A stretch of DNA of 64,000 nucleotides from Ignavibacteria bacterium. GTDB taxonomy: Bacteria > Bacteroidota > Ignavibacteria > Tepidaquicellales > OLB5. A model generated the notes under the pieces. It saw only the letters and a list, made by a program, of their open reading frames with translations, searched no databases and had not been told where the DNA came from. The number at the start of each line of letters is the position of its first letter. Within the stretch, counting starts at the first letter, position 1. The position numbers were made by a program, and so were the translations under genes. Positions 40,052 through 49,624 of the stretch are shown one piece after another. The DNA is taken from the NCBI GenBank assembly GCA_030835025.1, contig JAUQWS010000060.1:1-64000 (forward strand), written 5' to 3'.

Positions 40052-42092
40052 TACCAACGGAAACGGAACCATAAAAGGCATTACGCCCAGAATCGGATTC
40101 TATATATGCCATTGCGGCCACAATATTGCAGCTATGGTAGATGTTGAAAAAGTGCAGAAATTTGTTGCATCGCTTCCCGGAGTAGTAGTATCACGTGATT
40201 ACAAATACATGTGCTCCGATCCCGGTCAGGAGCTGGTACAAAAAGATATAAAAGAGCTGAAGCTGAACCGTATTGTTGTTGCTTCCTGCTCTCCGCTTTT
40301 GCACGAGCACACATTCAGAAGAGCAGTAGAAAAAGCGGGATTAAATCCTTTCTTCTTCCATATGGTAAATATCCGCGAAAACGTTTCGTGGGTAACCGAT
40401 AACAGGGAACAGGCAACTGCCAAAGCTAACGCACTTGCCCGCGCTGCAATTCAGAGGGTATTTTTCCATAAGTCACTCGAAACCAAGAAAGTACCAATCA
40501 ACCCCGATGTACTGATAGTTGGCGGAGGCATTGCAGGCATTCACGCTGCACTTACTATTGCAAACGCAGGTAAGCATGTTTACCTTGTCGAGCGCGAACC
40601 GACTATCGGCGGGCATATGGCAATGTTCGATAAAACATTCCCTACTTTAGACTGCGCGGCGTGTATTTTAACCCCTAAAATGTCATCGGTGAAGAATCAC
40701 CCCAACATTACACTTTGGACATATTCAGAAGTTGAAAAAGTCGAGGGATTTGTAGGAAACTATAAAGTAAATATCAAACGCAAACCCCGTTATGTTATTG
40801 AAGAGCTTTGCGTAGGATGTATGGATTGTATTGATGCATGCATATACAAAGAAGCCAAATACCCTGATGAATTCAACCAGGGCCTAAGCAAGCGCAAACC
40901 GATATATATCCCCTTCCCTCAGGCTACACCGCAGGTAGTTCTGTTCGATCCTGAAACCTGTATCGATTTCAAGAGCCATCGCTGCAAAAAGACATGTATC
41001 GAAGCATGCGACAGAAAAGCAATTGATCTTAAACAGGTACCTGAATACAAAGAGATAAACGTAGGAACAGTTATCCTTGCAACAGGATTCAAGACATACG
41101 ATGCAGAAAAGTCACCGCAATACGGTTACAAAAAATTCCCCAACGTATTTACATCGCTTGAAATAGAGCGCATTGTCAATGCATCGGGTCCGACTAACGG
41201 TGAAGTACTTACCAAAGAAGGTAACATACCTAAATCAGTCGGAATCATCCACTGCGTAGGTTCGCGTGATGAAAAAGCACATAAATGGTGCTCACGTGTA
41301 TGCTGCATGTATTCATTAAAACTAGCCCACCTGATAAAAGAGCATACCGGAGCGGAGGTTTACAACTTCTACATCGATATGAGAACTCCGGGCAAGGGAT
41401 ACGAGGAATTCTATGATAAGCTGATGAATGAAGGTGTCCATTTTGTAAGGGGACGCGTTGCTGAAGTTACCGATTGGGCACTTATACCCGAAGAAGAGCA
41501 CAAGCTCACCATCAGGGTTGAAGATACGCTCATCGGAGTGGTAAGAAGAATACCTGTTGATATGGTCGTTCTCGCAGTTGGCATGGAGCCGCGCGAAGAT
41601 GCACAGGATATCCGCAGAATGTTCAACATATCCTGCTCAACCGAAGGATTCTTCCTTGAGCGCCACCCGAAGCTGGCCCCGGTAAGCACATTCACAGACG
41701 GAATATTCATAGCAGGCGGATGCCAGGGTCCAAGAGATATACCTGACTCCGTTGCACAGGCTGGTGCTGCAGCAGCAGAAGCGCTTTCATTAATAAGCGC
41801 AGGCAGCATTGAGCTAGAGCCTAATACTGCAAGCATTATAGAAAGCTTCTGCTCGGGCTGCAAATCATGCATCCCGCTTTGCCCTTATTCAGCAATTTCG
41901 TTCAATGAAGGCACTAAAAAAGCAGTCATTAACGAAGCCCTATGCAAAGGCTGCGGCACCTGCGTTGCAGCATGTCCCTCAGGCTCAATTATTCAGAACC
42001 TGTTTGAAGATGAACAGATATTCAGCGAGATTGATGGGCTACTTAAATTTGCAGGAATTGAACTAGAAGAAATGGAGGTAGTAAATGCCTAA
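40044..42092 (+). CDS. hdrA: Heterodisulfide reductase subunit A-like FAD/4Fe-4S flavoprotein
   Basis: FYICHCGHNIA, VGGGIAGIHAALTIANAG, PTIGGHMAMFDKTFPTLDCAACILTPKM, C-terminal ferredoxin domains. Confidence 0.93.
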   Translation: MSNTNGNGTIKGITPRIGFYICHCGHNIAAMVDVEKVQKFVASLPGVVVSRDYKYMCSDPGQELVQKDIKELKLNRIVVASCSPLLHEHTFRRAVEKAGLNPFFFHMVNIRENVSWVTDNREQATAKANALARAAIQRVFFHKSLETKKVPINPDVLIVGGGIAGIHAALTIANAGKHVYLVEREPTIGGHMAMFDKTFPTLDCAACILTPKMSSVKNHPNITLWTYSEVEKVEGFVGNYKVNIKRKPRYVIEELCVGCMDCIDACIYKEAKYPDEFNQGLSKRKPIYIPFPQATPQVVLFDPETCIDFKSHRCKKTCIEACDRKAIDLKQVPEYKEINVGTVILATGFKTYDAEKSPQYGYKKFPNVFTSLEIERIVNASGPTNGEVLTKEGNIPKSVGIIHCVGSRDEKAHKWCSRVCCMYSLKLAHLIKEHTGAEVYNFYIDMRTPGKGYEEFYDKLMNEGVHFVRGRVAEVTDWALIPEEEHKLTIRVEDTLIGVVRRIPVDMVVLAVGMEPREDAQDIRRMFNISCSTEGFFLERHPKLAPVSTFTDGIFIAGGCQGPRDIPDSVAQAGAAAAEALSLISAGSIELEPNTASIIESFCSGCKSCIPLCPYSAISFNEGTKKAVINEALCKGCGTCVAACPSGSIIQNLFEDEQIFSEIDGLLKFAGIELEEMEVVNA

Positions 42093-42591
42093 TCCCGAAA
42101 AAAAGGAAAAGAAATTCGAACCTAAAATAGTAGCATTTTTCTGCAACTGGTGCACTTACACTGCCGCAGATCTGGCCGGAGTCTCAAGACTCAAATATGC
42201 GCCCAATGTAAGGGTCATAAGGATAATGTGCTCAGGCAGGGTTGACCCGCAGTTCATACTGCAGGCATTTGCCTCCGGAGCTGACGGTGTCCTTATCGGC
42301 GGCTGCCACCCGGGTGATTGCCATTATTCAGAAGGCAATTACAAGATGCTCAGGCGATTCCGCCTACTGCAGAGAGTGCTCAAAGTGCTCGGTATAGCCG
42401 AAGAGCGCTGCAGGCTCGAGTGGATCTCTGCCTCCGAAGGTGATAAGGTGAAGACAGTTATCAACGATATGGTTGAGAAGGTCAGGAACCTTGGTCCGCT
42501 TTCGATACCCGCAAAAATGTCTGATATAGACGAAGAGATAAAAGAACTTGAAAAAGAAATAAACAGGGAGGAGGTTCCTCAACATGCCTGA
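42085..42591 (+). CDS. mvhD: MvhD-like hydrogenase/Hdr-linking iron-sulfur subunit
   Basis: AFFCNWCTYTAADLAGVSRL, RVIRIMCSGRVDPQFILQAF, GGCHPGDCHYSEGNYK. Confidence 0.92.
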   Translation: MPNPEKKEKKFEPKIVAFFCNWCTYTAADLAGVSRLKYAPNVRVIRIMCSGRVDPQFILQAFASGADGVLIGGCHPGDCHYSEGNYKMLRRFRLLQRVLKVLGIAEERCRLEWISASEGDKVKTVINDMVEKVRNLGPLSIPAKMSDIDEEIKELEKEINREEVPQHA

Positions 42592-43555
42592 TAAACCCAA
42601 AATTGGATTTTACTGGTGTGCTTCCTGCGGAGGATGTGAGGAATCTGTTGTTGACCTTGCTGAGGATATAGTAATGGTTGCTGACGCAGTCGATATCGTC
42701 TTCTGGCCGGTCGCAATGGATTTCAAAAAGGCAGACGTAGAAGCAATGGAAGACGGCTCGATACTTGCAACAATGATAAACGGCGCCATCAGAACTTCCG
42801 AACAGGAAGAAATGGCAAGACTGATCAGGAGAAAAAGCAAGATCGTTATAGCTTACGGTTCCTGCGCTCATATGGGCGGGATTCCCTCACTTGCAAATGA
42901 ATTTACCCGCGAGCAGATTCTTGAATACATGTATCAGGAAGCGCCATCGGTAGTGAATCCCGAAAAGACACGGCCGATGCTTGAATTTAAACATAATTCT
43001 CAAACTGTTACACTTCCTGAGATCAGGAATCTCGTACGCACGCTTGACCAGGTAATTGATGTTGATTACTATCTGCCCGGCTGCCCGCCAACTCCAAAAC
43101 TGCTTAAGGCCGCGGTATTAACACTGCTCTCGGGTGAGTACCCCCCAAAAGGCACGGTACTTTCGCCCGATGAAGCACTTTGCGAAGAGTGCCCCCGCAA
43201 GGAATCAAAACCAACTGACCTTGCATTCAAACACTTCTACAGGCCGCACCAGATACTGTTTGATAACAAGAAATGCCTGTTAGCACAGGGTGTTGTTTGT
43301 ATGGGACCTGCAACACGCGCAGGATGCGAAGCACTATGCATAAACGGCAACATGCCGTGCAGCGGATGTTTCGGACCGACATCAAGGGTCAGGGACCAGG
43401 GTGCAAAGATACTTTCTTCGATCTGTTCTAATATCGACCCGAAAGAAGAAATTGCTATCGATGCAGTACTGGACGATATCCCCGATCCTATCGGAACATT
43501 TTACAGGTACGGACTCGCTTCTTCACTTCTCAGAAAAAAAGTCATGGAGGATTAA
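42584..43555 (+). CDS. mvhG: MvhG-like [NiFe] hydrogenase small subunit (group 3c)
   Basis: CASCGGCEESVVDL, YGSCAHMGGIP, LPGCPPTPKLLK, CMGPATRAGCEALCINGNMPCSGCFGP. Confidence 0.9.
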   Translation: MPDKPKIGFYWCASCGGCEESVVDLAEDIVMVADAVDIVFWPVAMDFKKADVEAMEDGSILATMINGAIRTSEQEEMARLIRRKSKIVIAYGSCAHMGGIPSLANEFTREQILEYMYQEAPSVVNPEKTRPMLEFKHNSQTVTLPEIRNLVRTLDQVIDVDYYLPGCPPTPKLLKAAVLTLLSGEYPPKGTVLSPDEALCEECPRKESKPTDLAFKHFYRPHQILFDNKKCLLAQGVVCMGPATRAGCEALCINGNMPCSGCFGPTSRVRDQGAKILSSICSNIDPKEEIAIDAVLDDIPDPIGTFYRYGLASSLLRKKVMED

Positions 43556-43561
43556 ATATAA

Positions 43562-45085
43562 ATGGAAACCATAGTTCAGGAAAAATGGAACGAAGGGCTT
43601 ATGAAAGCTGACGATTCCTATATGAAAACAAGGAGGATCACAATTGATCCTATCACAAGGCTTGAAGGCCACGGAAAAATAGATATCCTGCTTGATGATA
43701 AGGGAGAGGTCGAAAAAGCATATTACCAGATCCCCGAAATACGCGGATTTGAGACTTTTTGTTTAGGCCGCCCTGCGGAGGAAATGCCGCAGATCACCAG
43801 CCGCATTTGCGGCGTCTGCCCTACTGCCCATCACATGGCAGGTACAAAAGCCCTCGATAGTTTGTACCAAATTGAGCCCACTTCAGCCGGTCGTAAATTA
43901 AGAGAGCTGGTTTACAATGCATTTATGCTTGAAGATCATGCACTGCACGTTTATGTACTCGGCGGACCGGATTTTATCGTAGGTCCCACTGCAGAAAAAA
44001 GCAAAAGGAATATACTTGGCGTTATTGAAAAGGTCGGACTTGAAACCGGCAAGCGCGTTATAGAAATGCGCAGAAAGATAAGGAACATCATTACTTATCT
44101 CGGAGGAAAGGTCATTCACCCCGTACTCGGACTTCCGGGAGGTGTATCAAAGGGTATAGATCCGGCTGACCTTCCGCTTTTCAAACAAACGGCTAAGGAG
44201 GCACTTGAATTTGCAAGATTTACATTGCAGGTGTTCAAAGATATAGTGCTTAAGAATGATGACTATGTTAAGCTCATAACTTCCGATGCATATACTCACC
44301 GTACTTATTACATGGGTATGGTTGATGAAAATAATAAGGTTAATTTCTACGACGGTAAAATAAGGGTTGTTGACACCGTGGGCAAAGAATTCGCAAAATT
44401 CCATATCAACGATTACCTTGAGCACATTGCAGAAAGGGTTGAACCGTGGAGTTATGTTAAGTTCAATTACCTTAAGAAGCTTGGCTGGAAAGGCTACATT
44501 GATGGAGAAGATACCAGCGTTTATGCAGTTGCTCCGCTTGCAAGGCTTAATGCAGCTGATGGAATGGCTACGCAGGAATCACAGGCCGCTTTTGAAGAAT
44601 ACTTTAAAACACTTGGTGCAAAGCCGGTACATCATACACTTGCAAATCACTGGGCAAGAGTGGTTGAAATGCTTCAGGCTGCTGAAAGGATCGTTGAGCT
44701 TGTTAACGATCCCGAGATCACAAGTGAAGATATCCGTGCAATTCCGAATGCAAAACCTTCAGTCGGTATTGGTGTTGTGGAAGCTCCCAGGGGAACTTTG
44801 ATACATCATTATGAGACTGATGAACGCGGGCTGATAACCAAAGCTAACTTAATAGTTGCAACGCAGAATAATTCCGCAAGGATTGCAATGAGCGTGGATA
44901 AGGCAGCAAAAGGACTGATACACAATGGAATGGCTTCGGACGGACTTCTTAATATGATCGAAATGGCTTTCAGAGCTTATGACCCGTGCAACGGCTGTGC
45001 AACACATTCACTGCCGGGAAATGTTCCGATAGTTATCAACATTTACGATAAAGAAAGAAATGTAGTACAAACACTATCAAGATGA
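43562..45085 (+). CDS. mvhA: MvhA-like [NiFe] hydrogenase large subunit (group 3c)
   Basis: ITIDPITRLEGHGKI, SRICGVCPTAHHMAGTKALD, DPCNGCATHSLPGNVPIVINIYDKERNVVQTLSR. Confidence 0.92.
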   Translation: METIVQEKWNEGLMKADDSYMKTRRITIDPITRLEGHGKIDILLDDKGEVEKAYYQIPEIRGFETFCLGRPAEEMPQITSRICGVCPTAHHMAGTKALDSLYQIEPTSAGRKLRELVYNAFMLEDHALHVYVLGGPDFIVGPTAEKSKRNILGVIEKVGLETGKRVIEMRRKIRNIITYLGGKVIHPVLGLPGGVSKGIDPADLPLFKQTAKEALEFARFTLQVFKDIVLKNDDYVKLITSDAYTHRTYYMGMVDENNKVNFYDGKIRVVDTVGKEFAKFHINDYLEHIAERVEPWSYVKFNYLKKLGWKGYIDGEDTSVYAVAPLARLNAADGMATQESQAAFEEYFKTLGAKPVHHTLANHWARVVEMLQAAERIVELVNDPEITSEDIRAIPNAKPSVGIGVVEAPRGTLIHHYETDERGLITKANLIVATQNNSARIAMSVDKAAKGLIHNGMASDGLLNMIEMAFRAYDPCNGCATHSLPGNVPIVINIYDKERNVVQTLSR

Positions 45086-45588
45086 ATCCTTTAGATAATA
45101 AATTGCTGGTGCTTGCTTTAGGAAATGACCTTATGGGTGATGATGCCGCAGGTCTTGCAGCAGCAAGGGAACTGAAGAAAAAATTCGGCAGTGAGATCGA
45201 TATATTTGAGGTTGCATCTGCCGGATTCATGCTTCTTGATGTGATGGAAGGGTACAGCAAAGTGCTTCTGCTTGATACTGTCCTTTCAACTAACGGCACA
45301 AGAGGCAAGGTTCGGGAGCTTACGAAAGAAGATCTCTCGAAGAAATTTTCGAACTCACCGCATTACGTTGGACTTCCTGAGCTGATCGAACTTGCTGAGA
45401 GGCTTGATATCGATTTTCCGAAAACCATTAAGGCTCTTGTGATTGAAATCAGTGAAGCGGGCATTATCAGGCTCGGGCTCAATCCCGATATTAGGGATAG
45501 AATTCCCGAACTGGTTGATAAAGCAGCTGCCATAGTTAAACAATGGCTCTCTGAAGCAGAGATCGAAGAAGAAAGCCTTACGCGTTAA
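45082..45588 (+). CDS. Hydrogenase maturation protease, second copy
   Basis: LALGNDLMGDDAAGLAAARELKKKF, LLLDTVLSTNGTRG. Confidence 0.85.
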   Translation: MNPLDNKLLVLALGNDLMGDDAAGLAAARELKKKFGSEIDIFEVASAGFMLLDVMEGYSKVLLLDTVLSTNGTRGKVRELTKEDLSKKFSNSPHYVGLPELIELAERLDIDFPKTIKALVIEISEAGIIRLGLNPDIRDRIPELVDKAAAIVKQWLSEAEIEEESLTR

Positions 45589-45618
45589 GCAAAGTTCCTT
45601 TAATTGATAGAAATAGTC

Positions 45619-45650
45619 GCGTCAGAACCTTTCTCTGACGCTTTATTTTT
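45619..45650 (+). terminator. Intrinsic terminator after the hydrogenase structural operon
   Basis: GCGTCAGA-ACCTTTC-TCTGACGC followed by TTTATTTTT. Confidence 0.88.
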
Positions 45651-45799
45651 GTCTCAACTTACCCTATCTAATCCTGGTACCTGACGAGAATTAGCGCTAG
45701 ATTGTAATTTACGTATTTTCAGCAGCTTATAGCTCAAATCTTGGTAGGGCAAATCCCTTTCACCTTATCTAAATCATATTTTCCTGAAGTGCTAAAGGT

Positions 45800-45807
45800 T
45801 ATATTTG
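45800..45807 (+). promoter_or_regulatory. TATATTTG -7/-10 element upstream of hypA
   Basis: Matches TAnnTTTG; upstream element not clear. Confidence 0.4.
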
Positions 45808-45871
45808 TATAAGCGTTTGATGAGTTTTTTTGCGATACGCATAAGAAAATATTGATCAGGAGCATTGCAAA

Positions 45872-46231
45872 ATGCATGAACTATCACTGGCACGAGATAT
45901 AATAGAAACAGTATACCAAAACGTCCCCAAAGAAGAGGTCAACCGGGTAAGCAGCGTTGTTATAAAGGTCGGTACATTTTCGGGTGTAGTAACTGATTCC
46001 CTTAAATTTTCTTTTCAGGCAATAACTTCAGGAACAGAGCTCGAAGGAGCTGAGCTTGAAACCATCGAAATTCCCTTTATGCTAAAGTGCAATGACTGCA
46101 ACAAAGAAACTACAAATGAGATCGGGATGATGCTGTGTTCAGATTGCGGAAGCGGAAATACAGAGATCATTTCGGGGGGAGAATTGCAGATAGTGGAAGT
46201 TAAAATTCAGGAAGCAGAGGAAGCAGCATAA
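45872..46231 (+). CDS. hypA: Hydrogenase nickel insertion protein HypA
   Basis: MHELSLARDIIETV; Zn-binding CNDCNKE...CSDCGS. Confidence 0.92.
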   Translation: MHELSLARDIIETVYQNVPKEEVNRVSSVVIKVGTFSGVVTDSLKFSFQAITSGTELEGAELETIEIPFMLKCNDCNKETTNEIGMMLCSDCGSGNTEIISGGELQIVEVKIQEAEEAA

Positions 46232-46887
46232 TGGATGTCATAACTATAGAAAGAAAAGTACTGGCAAAAAACGATGCCATTGCAGAAGAGAACAGAAAGC
46301 TCCTTAAAGGGAAAAAGATCTACACTGTGAATATAGTAAGCTCACCGGGCTCGGGGAAAACAAGCCTTGTCGAAAAAACAATTGAGAAGATCGGCAGCAA
46401 AAGAAAAATTTCCGTCATCGAAGGCGATGTGCAGACTGATCTTGATGCAAAACGTGTTGCAAATTATAACGTTCCCGTTGTGCAGATAATTACTAACGGC
46501 GGCTGTCATCTTGAAGCGGGGTTGGTTAGGGATGCTTTATCCGGATTGAAAATAGAGGGCACTGAATTACTGATTATTGAGAACGTAGGAAATCTTGTTT
46601 GCCCCGCCGGATACGATCTCGGAGAGGATCTGAAAGTCGTTGTAATCAGCGTTACCGAAGGCGACGATAAACCTCTCAAGTACCCGAAGATGTTCATGAA
46701 TTCAGAGGTACTCGTGATAAATAAAACGGACCTGCTTCCGTATGTAAACTGTAAAATGGGTGAGCTAAAATCAAATGCGCTTAAGATAAATCCAAAACTG
46801 GAGATTTTCGAAACATCATGCACCAGCGGTTCAGGAATCAATGAATGGTGCAATTGGCTTGAAAGTAAAATACAGTTAGAAAAGTAA
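46231..46887 (+). CDS. hypB: Hydrogenase nickel incorporation GTPase HypB
   Basis: NIVSSPGSGKTSLVEKTI, EGDVQTDLDAKRV, ENVGNLVCPAGYDLGE; no His-rich N-terminus. Confidence 0.93.
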   Translation: MDVITIERKVLAKNDAIAEENRKLLKGKKIYTVNIVSSPGSGKTSLVEKTIEKIGSKRKISVIEGDVQTDLDAKRVANYNVPVVQIITNGGCHLEAGLVRDALSGLKIEGTELLIIENVGNLVCPAGYDLGEDLKVVVISVTEGDDKPLKYPKMFMNSEVLVINKTDLLPYVNCKMGELKSNALKINPKLEIFETSCTSGSGINEWCNWLESKIQLEK

Positions 46888-46908
46888 ATTTCTCTGAATT
46901 TATTAGCT

Positions 46909-46929
46909 CCCCTCCTTACTAAGGAGGGG
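46909..46929. repeat. Palindromic repeat CCCCTCCTT-ACT-AAGGAGGGG
   Basis: Nearly identical to 30659-30679. Confidence 0.77.
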
Positions 46930-47001
46930 AAAGACAACGAAGACAAAGTCTGAGTTGGCAGGGGTGGTAGAAACACCCGGTACGTAAACAGAACAAATTC
47001 C

Positions 47002-49260
47002 TTGAACGAAAGAATCAAAATAGTGATACGCGGCGCTGTGCAGGGTGTGGGATTTCGTCCTTTTGTGTACAGGCTTGCATCTGAACTTGGCATCAAAGGC
47101 TGGATAATAAACTCATCCCAGGGAGTATTCATCGAAGCTGAAGCTGAAGGATGCACACTTGATATGTTCATATCCCGCCTCCAGTCAGATAGACCCAAGA
47201 ATTCCTTCATTCAAAGCTTTGAGCATTCTGTATTAGACTATTTCGGTTATGAAAATTTTGAGATCCGTGAAAGCACTGAATCAGGAGTCAAAACCGCCCT
47301 GGTCCTTCCGGATGTATCTACATGCAGTGATTGCCTTGAAGAAGTTTTCGATCCCAGCAACAGGCGGTACCTTTACCCCTTTACAAACTGCACAAACTGC
47401 GGCCCCCGATTCTCCATAATCCAGCGCCTGCCATATGACAGGAATAACACTACAATGGGTGAGTTTGAAATGTGCCCTGAATGCAAGGCTGAGTATAAGG
47501 ACCCTTCAAATCGCCGCTTCCACGCAGAGCCAACTGCCTGCCCGGTCTGCGGTCCGCAGCTTACACTCTTGGATAGCACCGGCAAGCCGATCTCCGAAAA
47601 ACATAGTGCATTGATGGAAGCAGTAAGGCAGATCAAGAACGGGAAGACAATTGCATTAAAGGGTATTGGCGGGTTCCAGTTACTGTGCGATGCACGCTCA
47701 AGTGATGCAGTTAAGCTGTTAAGATCAAGGAAAAGACGGAGCGAGAAACCATTTGCCCTGATGTTCCCTAATATGGATGATATAAAAATAGAGTGTGAAG
47801 TATCGGCAGCAGAAGAGCGGCTGCTAACATCTGTTGAATCACCCATTGTTCTGCTCCGCAGGAAAAAGGGTGTTACTTCCGGAATATCCAGTGAAACGGC
47901 AAAAGGCAATCCATATTACGGTATAATGCTTCCATACTCGCCGCTTCGTCATATACTAATGAAAGAGCTTGGTTTCCCGATAATTGCGACTAGCGGAAAC
48001 ATTTCCGAAGAGCCGATCTGCATTGATGAGTTTGAAGCTTTGGAAAAGCTTCGCGGTATCGCAGATTTTTATCTGGTACACAACAGAAAAATACAGAGAC
48101 ACGTTGATGATTCTATTGCGCGCATTGCTGAGGGAAGGGAAATGCTCATACGCCGGGCGCGCGGCTATGCTCCCCTTCCTGTTTCAATAAAAGGACTCGA
48201 TAGTTCTTTCCTTGCATTCGGTCCGCACTTAAAGAACACAATAGCTGTTAACAAGGGGAACAATGTTTTCATCAGCCAGCATATAGGTGATCTTGAAAAC
48301 ATCGAATCAATCAACGCTTTTAAACGGGTTGCGTGTGACCTGCAGAATTTTTATGCTATAACCCCGGAAAAAGCTATTTGTGATCTGCACCCTGAATACA
48401 TATCAACAAAGTTCGCTAAAGAACTGAATACTGAACTTGACCAGGTTCAGCATCATTATGCACACGTACTTTCATGCATGGCAGAAAATGAAATTGAAGG
48501 TGATGTGCTTGGAGTTTCATGGGACGGTACAGGTTATGGGTCCGACGGAACTATCTGGGGCGGCGAGTTCATCATTCCGCAGGGCAGGGATTTTGAACGC
48601 GCAGCTTACCTGAAGCCATTCAGACTACCGGGAGGTGAACAGGCAATTCGTGAGGTGTGGCGAATTGGTTTTGCGCTTTTGTATGACGTGTTCGGTGCTG
48701 AAGTCTTCAGGCTTACGAATATTGAGTTTATTCACCGCATCAGGCAGGTGCTCTATATTAAGCAGATGCTTGATAAGAACATCAACTCGCCCGTTACTTC
48801 AAGTATGGGCAGGCTTTTTGACGGTGTTTCCGCAATTCTGGGAATACGCAGTACAGCAAGCTTCGAGGCTCAGGCTGCCATGGAATTGGAATTTGCCGCT
48901 GCAGAAGTGAACACAAATGATTATTTTAAATACAATATTGAATTATTGCCGGAGGGAACATATGTTGTTGACTGGCATGTTACTCTCAAGGAACTGGTCA
49001 AAGAGCTCAATGGAGATGTTCATAGCGATATACTCTCGGCAAAATTCCACAATACACTATCTGAGGTTATTACAGATGTTGCAAAACGCTGCGGGCTCGA
49101 AAAAGTCGTTTTGACAGGCGGCTGCTTCCAGAACAAATACCTGCTGGAAAGAAGCATCCGGCGCTTAAGAGAAGAAAAATTTAAAGTTTACTGGCATCAA
49201 AGAGTGCCCACCAACGATGGTGGTATATCCCTTGGCCAGATAAAATATTCATCATTCTAA
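47002..49260 (+). CDS. hypF: Carbamoyltransferase HypF
   Basis: IRGAVQGVGFRPFVYRLA acylphosphatase domain, CxxC zinc motifs, CAGENCxx-like VQHHYAHVLSCMAE and VVLTGGCFQNKYL. Confidence 0.93.
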   Translation: MNERIKIVIRGAVQGVGFRPFVYRLASELGIKGWIINSSQGVFIEAEAEGCTLDMFISRLQSDRPKNSFIQSFEHSVLDYFGYENFEIRESTESGVKTALVLPDVSTCSDCLEEVFDPSNRRYLYPFTNCTNCGPRFSIIQRLPYDRNNTTMGEFEMCPECKAEYKDPSNRRFHAEPTACPVCGPQLTLLDSTGKPISEKHSALMEAVRQIKNGKTIALKGIGGFQLLCDARSSDAVKLLRSRKRRSEKPFALMFPNMDDIKIECEVSAAEERLLTSVESPIVLLRRKKGVTSGISSETAKGNPYYGIMLPYSPLRHILMKELGFPIIATSGNISEEPICIDEFEALEKLRGIADFYLVHNRKIQRHVDDSIARIAEGREMLIRRARGYAPLPVSIKGLDSSFLAFGPHLKNTIAVNKGNNVFISQHIGDLENIESINAFKRVACDLQNFYAITPEKAICDLHPEYISTKFAKELNTELDQVQHHYAHVLSCMAENEIEGDVLGVSWDGTGYGSDGTIWGGEFIIPQGRDFERAAYLKPFRLPGGEQAIREVWRIGFALLYDVFGAEVFRLTNIEFIHRIRQVLYIKQMLDKNINSPVTSSMGRLFDGVSAILGIRSTASFEAQAAMELEFAAAEVNTNDYFKYNIELLPEGTYVVDWHVTLKELVKELNGDVHSDILSAKFHNTLSEVITDVAKRCGLEKVVLTGGCFQNKYLLERSIRRLREEKFKVYWHQRVPTNDGGISLGQIKYSSF

Positions 49261-49332
49261 GATAATCAGTGCAGCGGCCGGCATCCTGAACTTTATCCAG
49301 GACTGTCGCCCAGTAAAGAAAGAACAAAACCT

Positions 49333-49620
49333 ATGTGTTTAGCAGTACCGGGAAAAATAATCAGCATAGATGATTCACAGGGTGAACTGATGAGGATCGG
49401 TAAGGTTAACTTTGGCGGAATACTCAAAGAGGTTAACCTTGCATACGTTCCCGAAGCGAAAATTGATGATTACGTAATTGTTCACGTGGGTTTTGCGCTT
49501 AATACAGTCGATGAATCCGAAGCTGCCCGTGTTTTTGAATACCTTAAGGAAATGGATGGCCTTGCAGAATTGGATGACCCAAATAAACCGGTAAGACCCC
49601 CCGCCCAAACGGACAAGTGA
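49333..49620 (+). CDS. hypC: HypC/HybG family hydrogenase assembly chaperone
   Basis: [13 protein letters not shown]-terminus. Confidence 0.93.
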   Translation: MCLAVPGKIISIDDSQGELMRIGKVNFGGILKEVNLAYVPEAKIDDYVIVHVGFALNTVDESEAARVFEYLKEMDGLAELDDPNKPVRPPAQTDK

Positions 49621-49624
49621 CTCC

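Noticed and set aside
41411-41872. 153-aa - strand ORF
   Set aside because: Antisense shadow of hdrA without recognisable motif.
36663-45085. Selenocysteine (UGA) in a hydrogenase large subunit
   Set aside because: Both large subunits read through intact with Cys codons in L1 and L2 (RICGxC, DPCxxC).
46506-47210. 234-aa - strand ORF
   Set aside because: Antisense to hypB and hypF, Ser/Pro-rich shadow-ORF composition.
47373-47909. 178-aa - strand ORF
   Set aside because: Antisense shadow of hypF.
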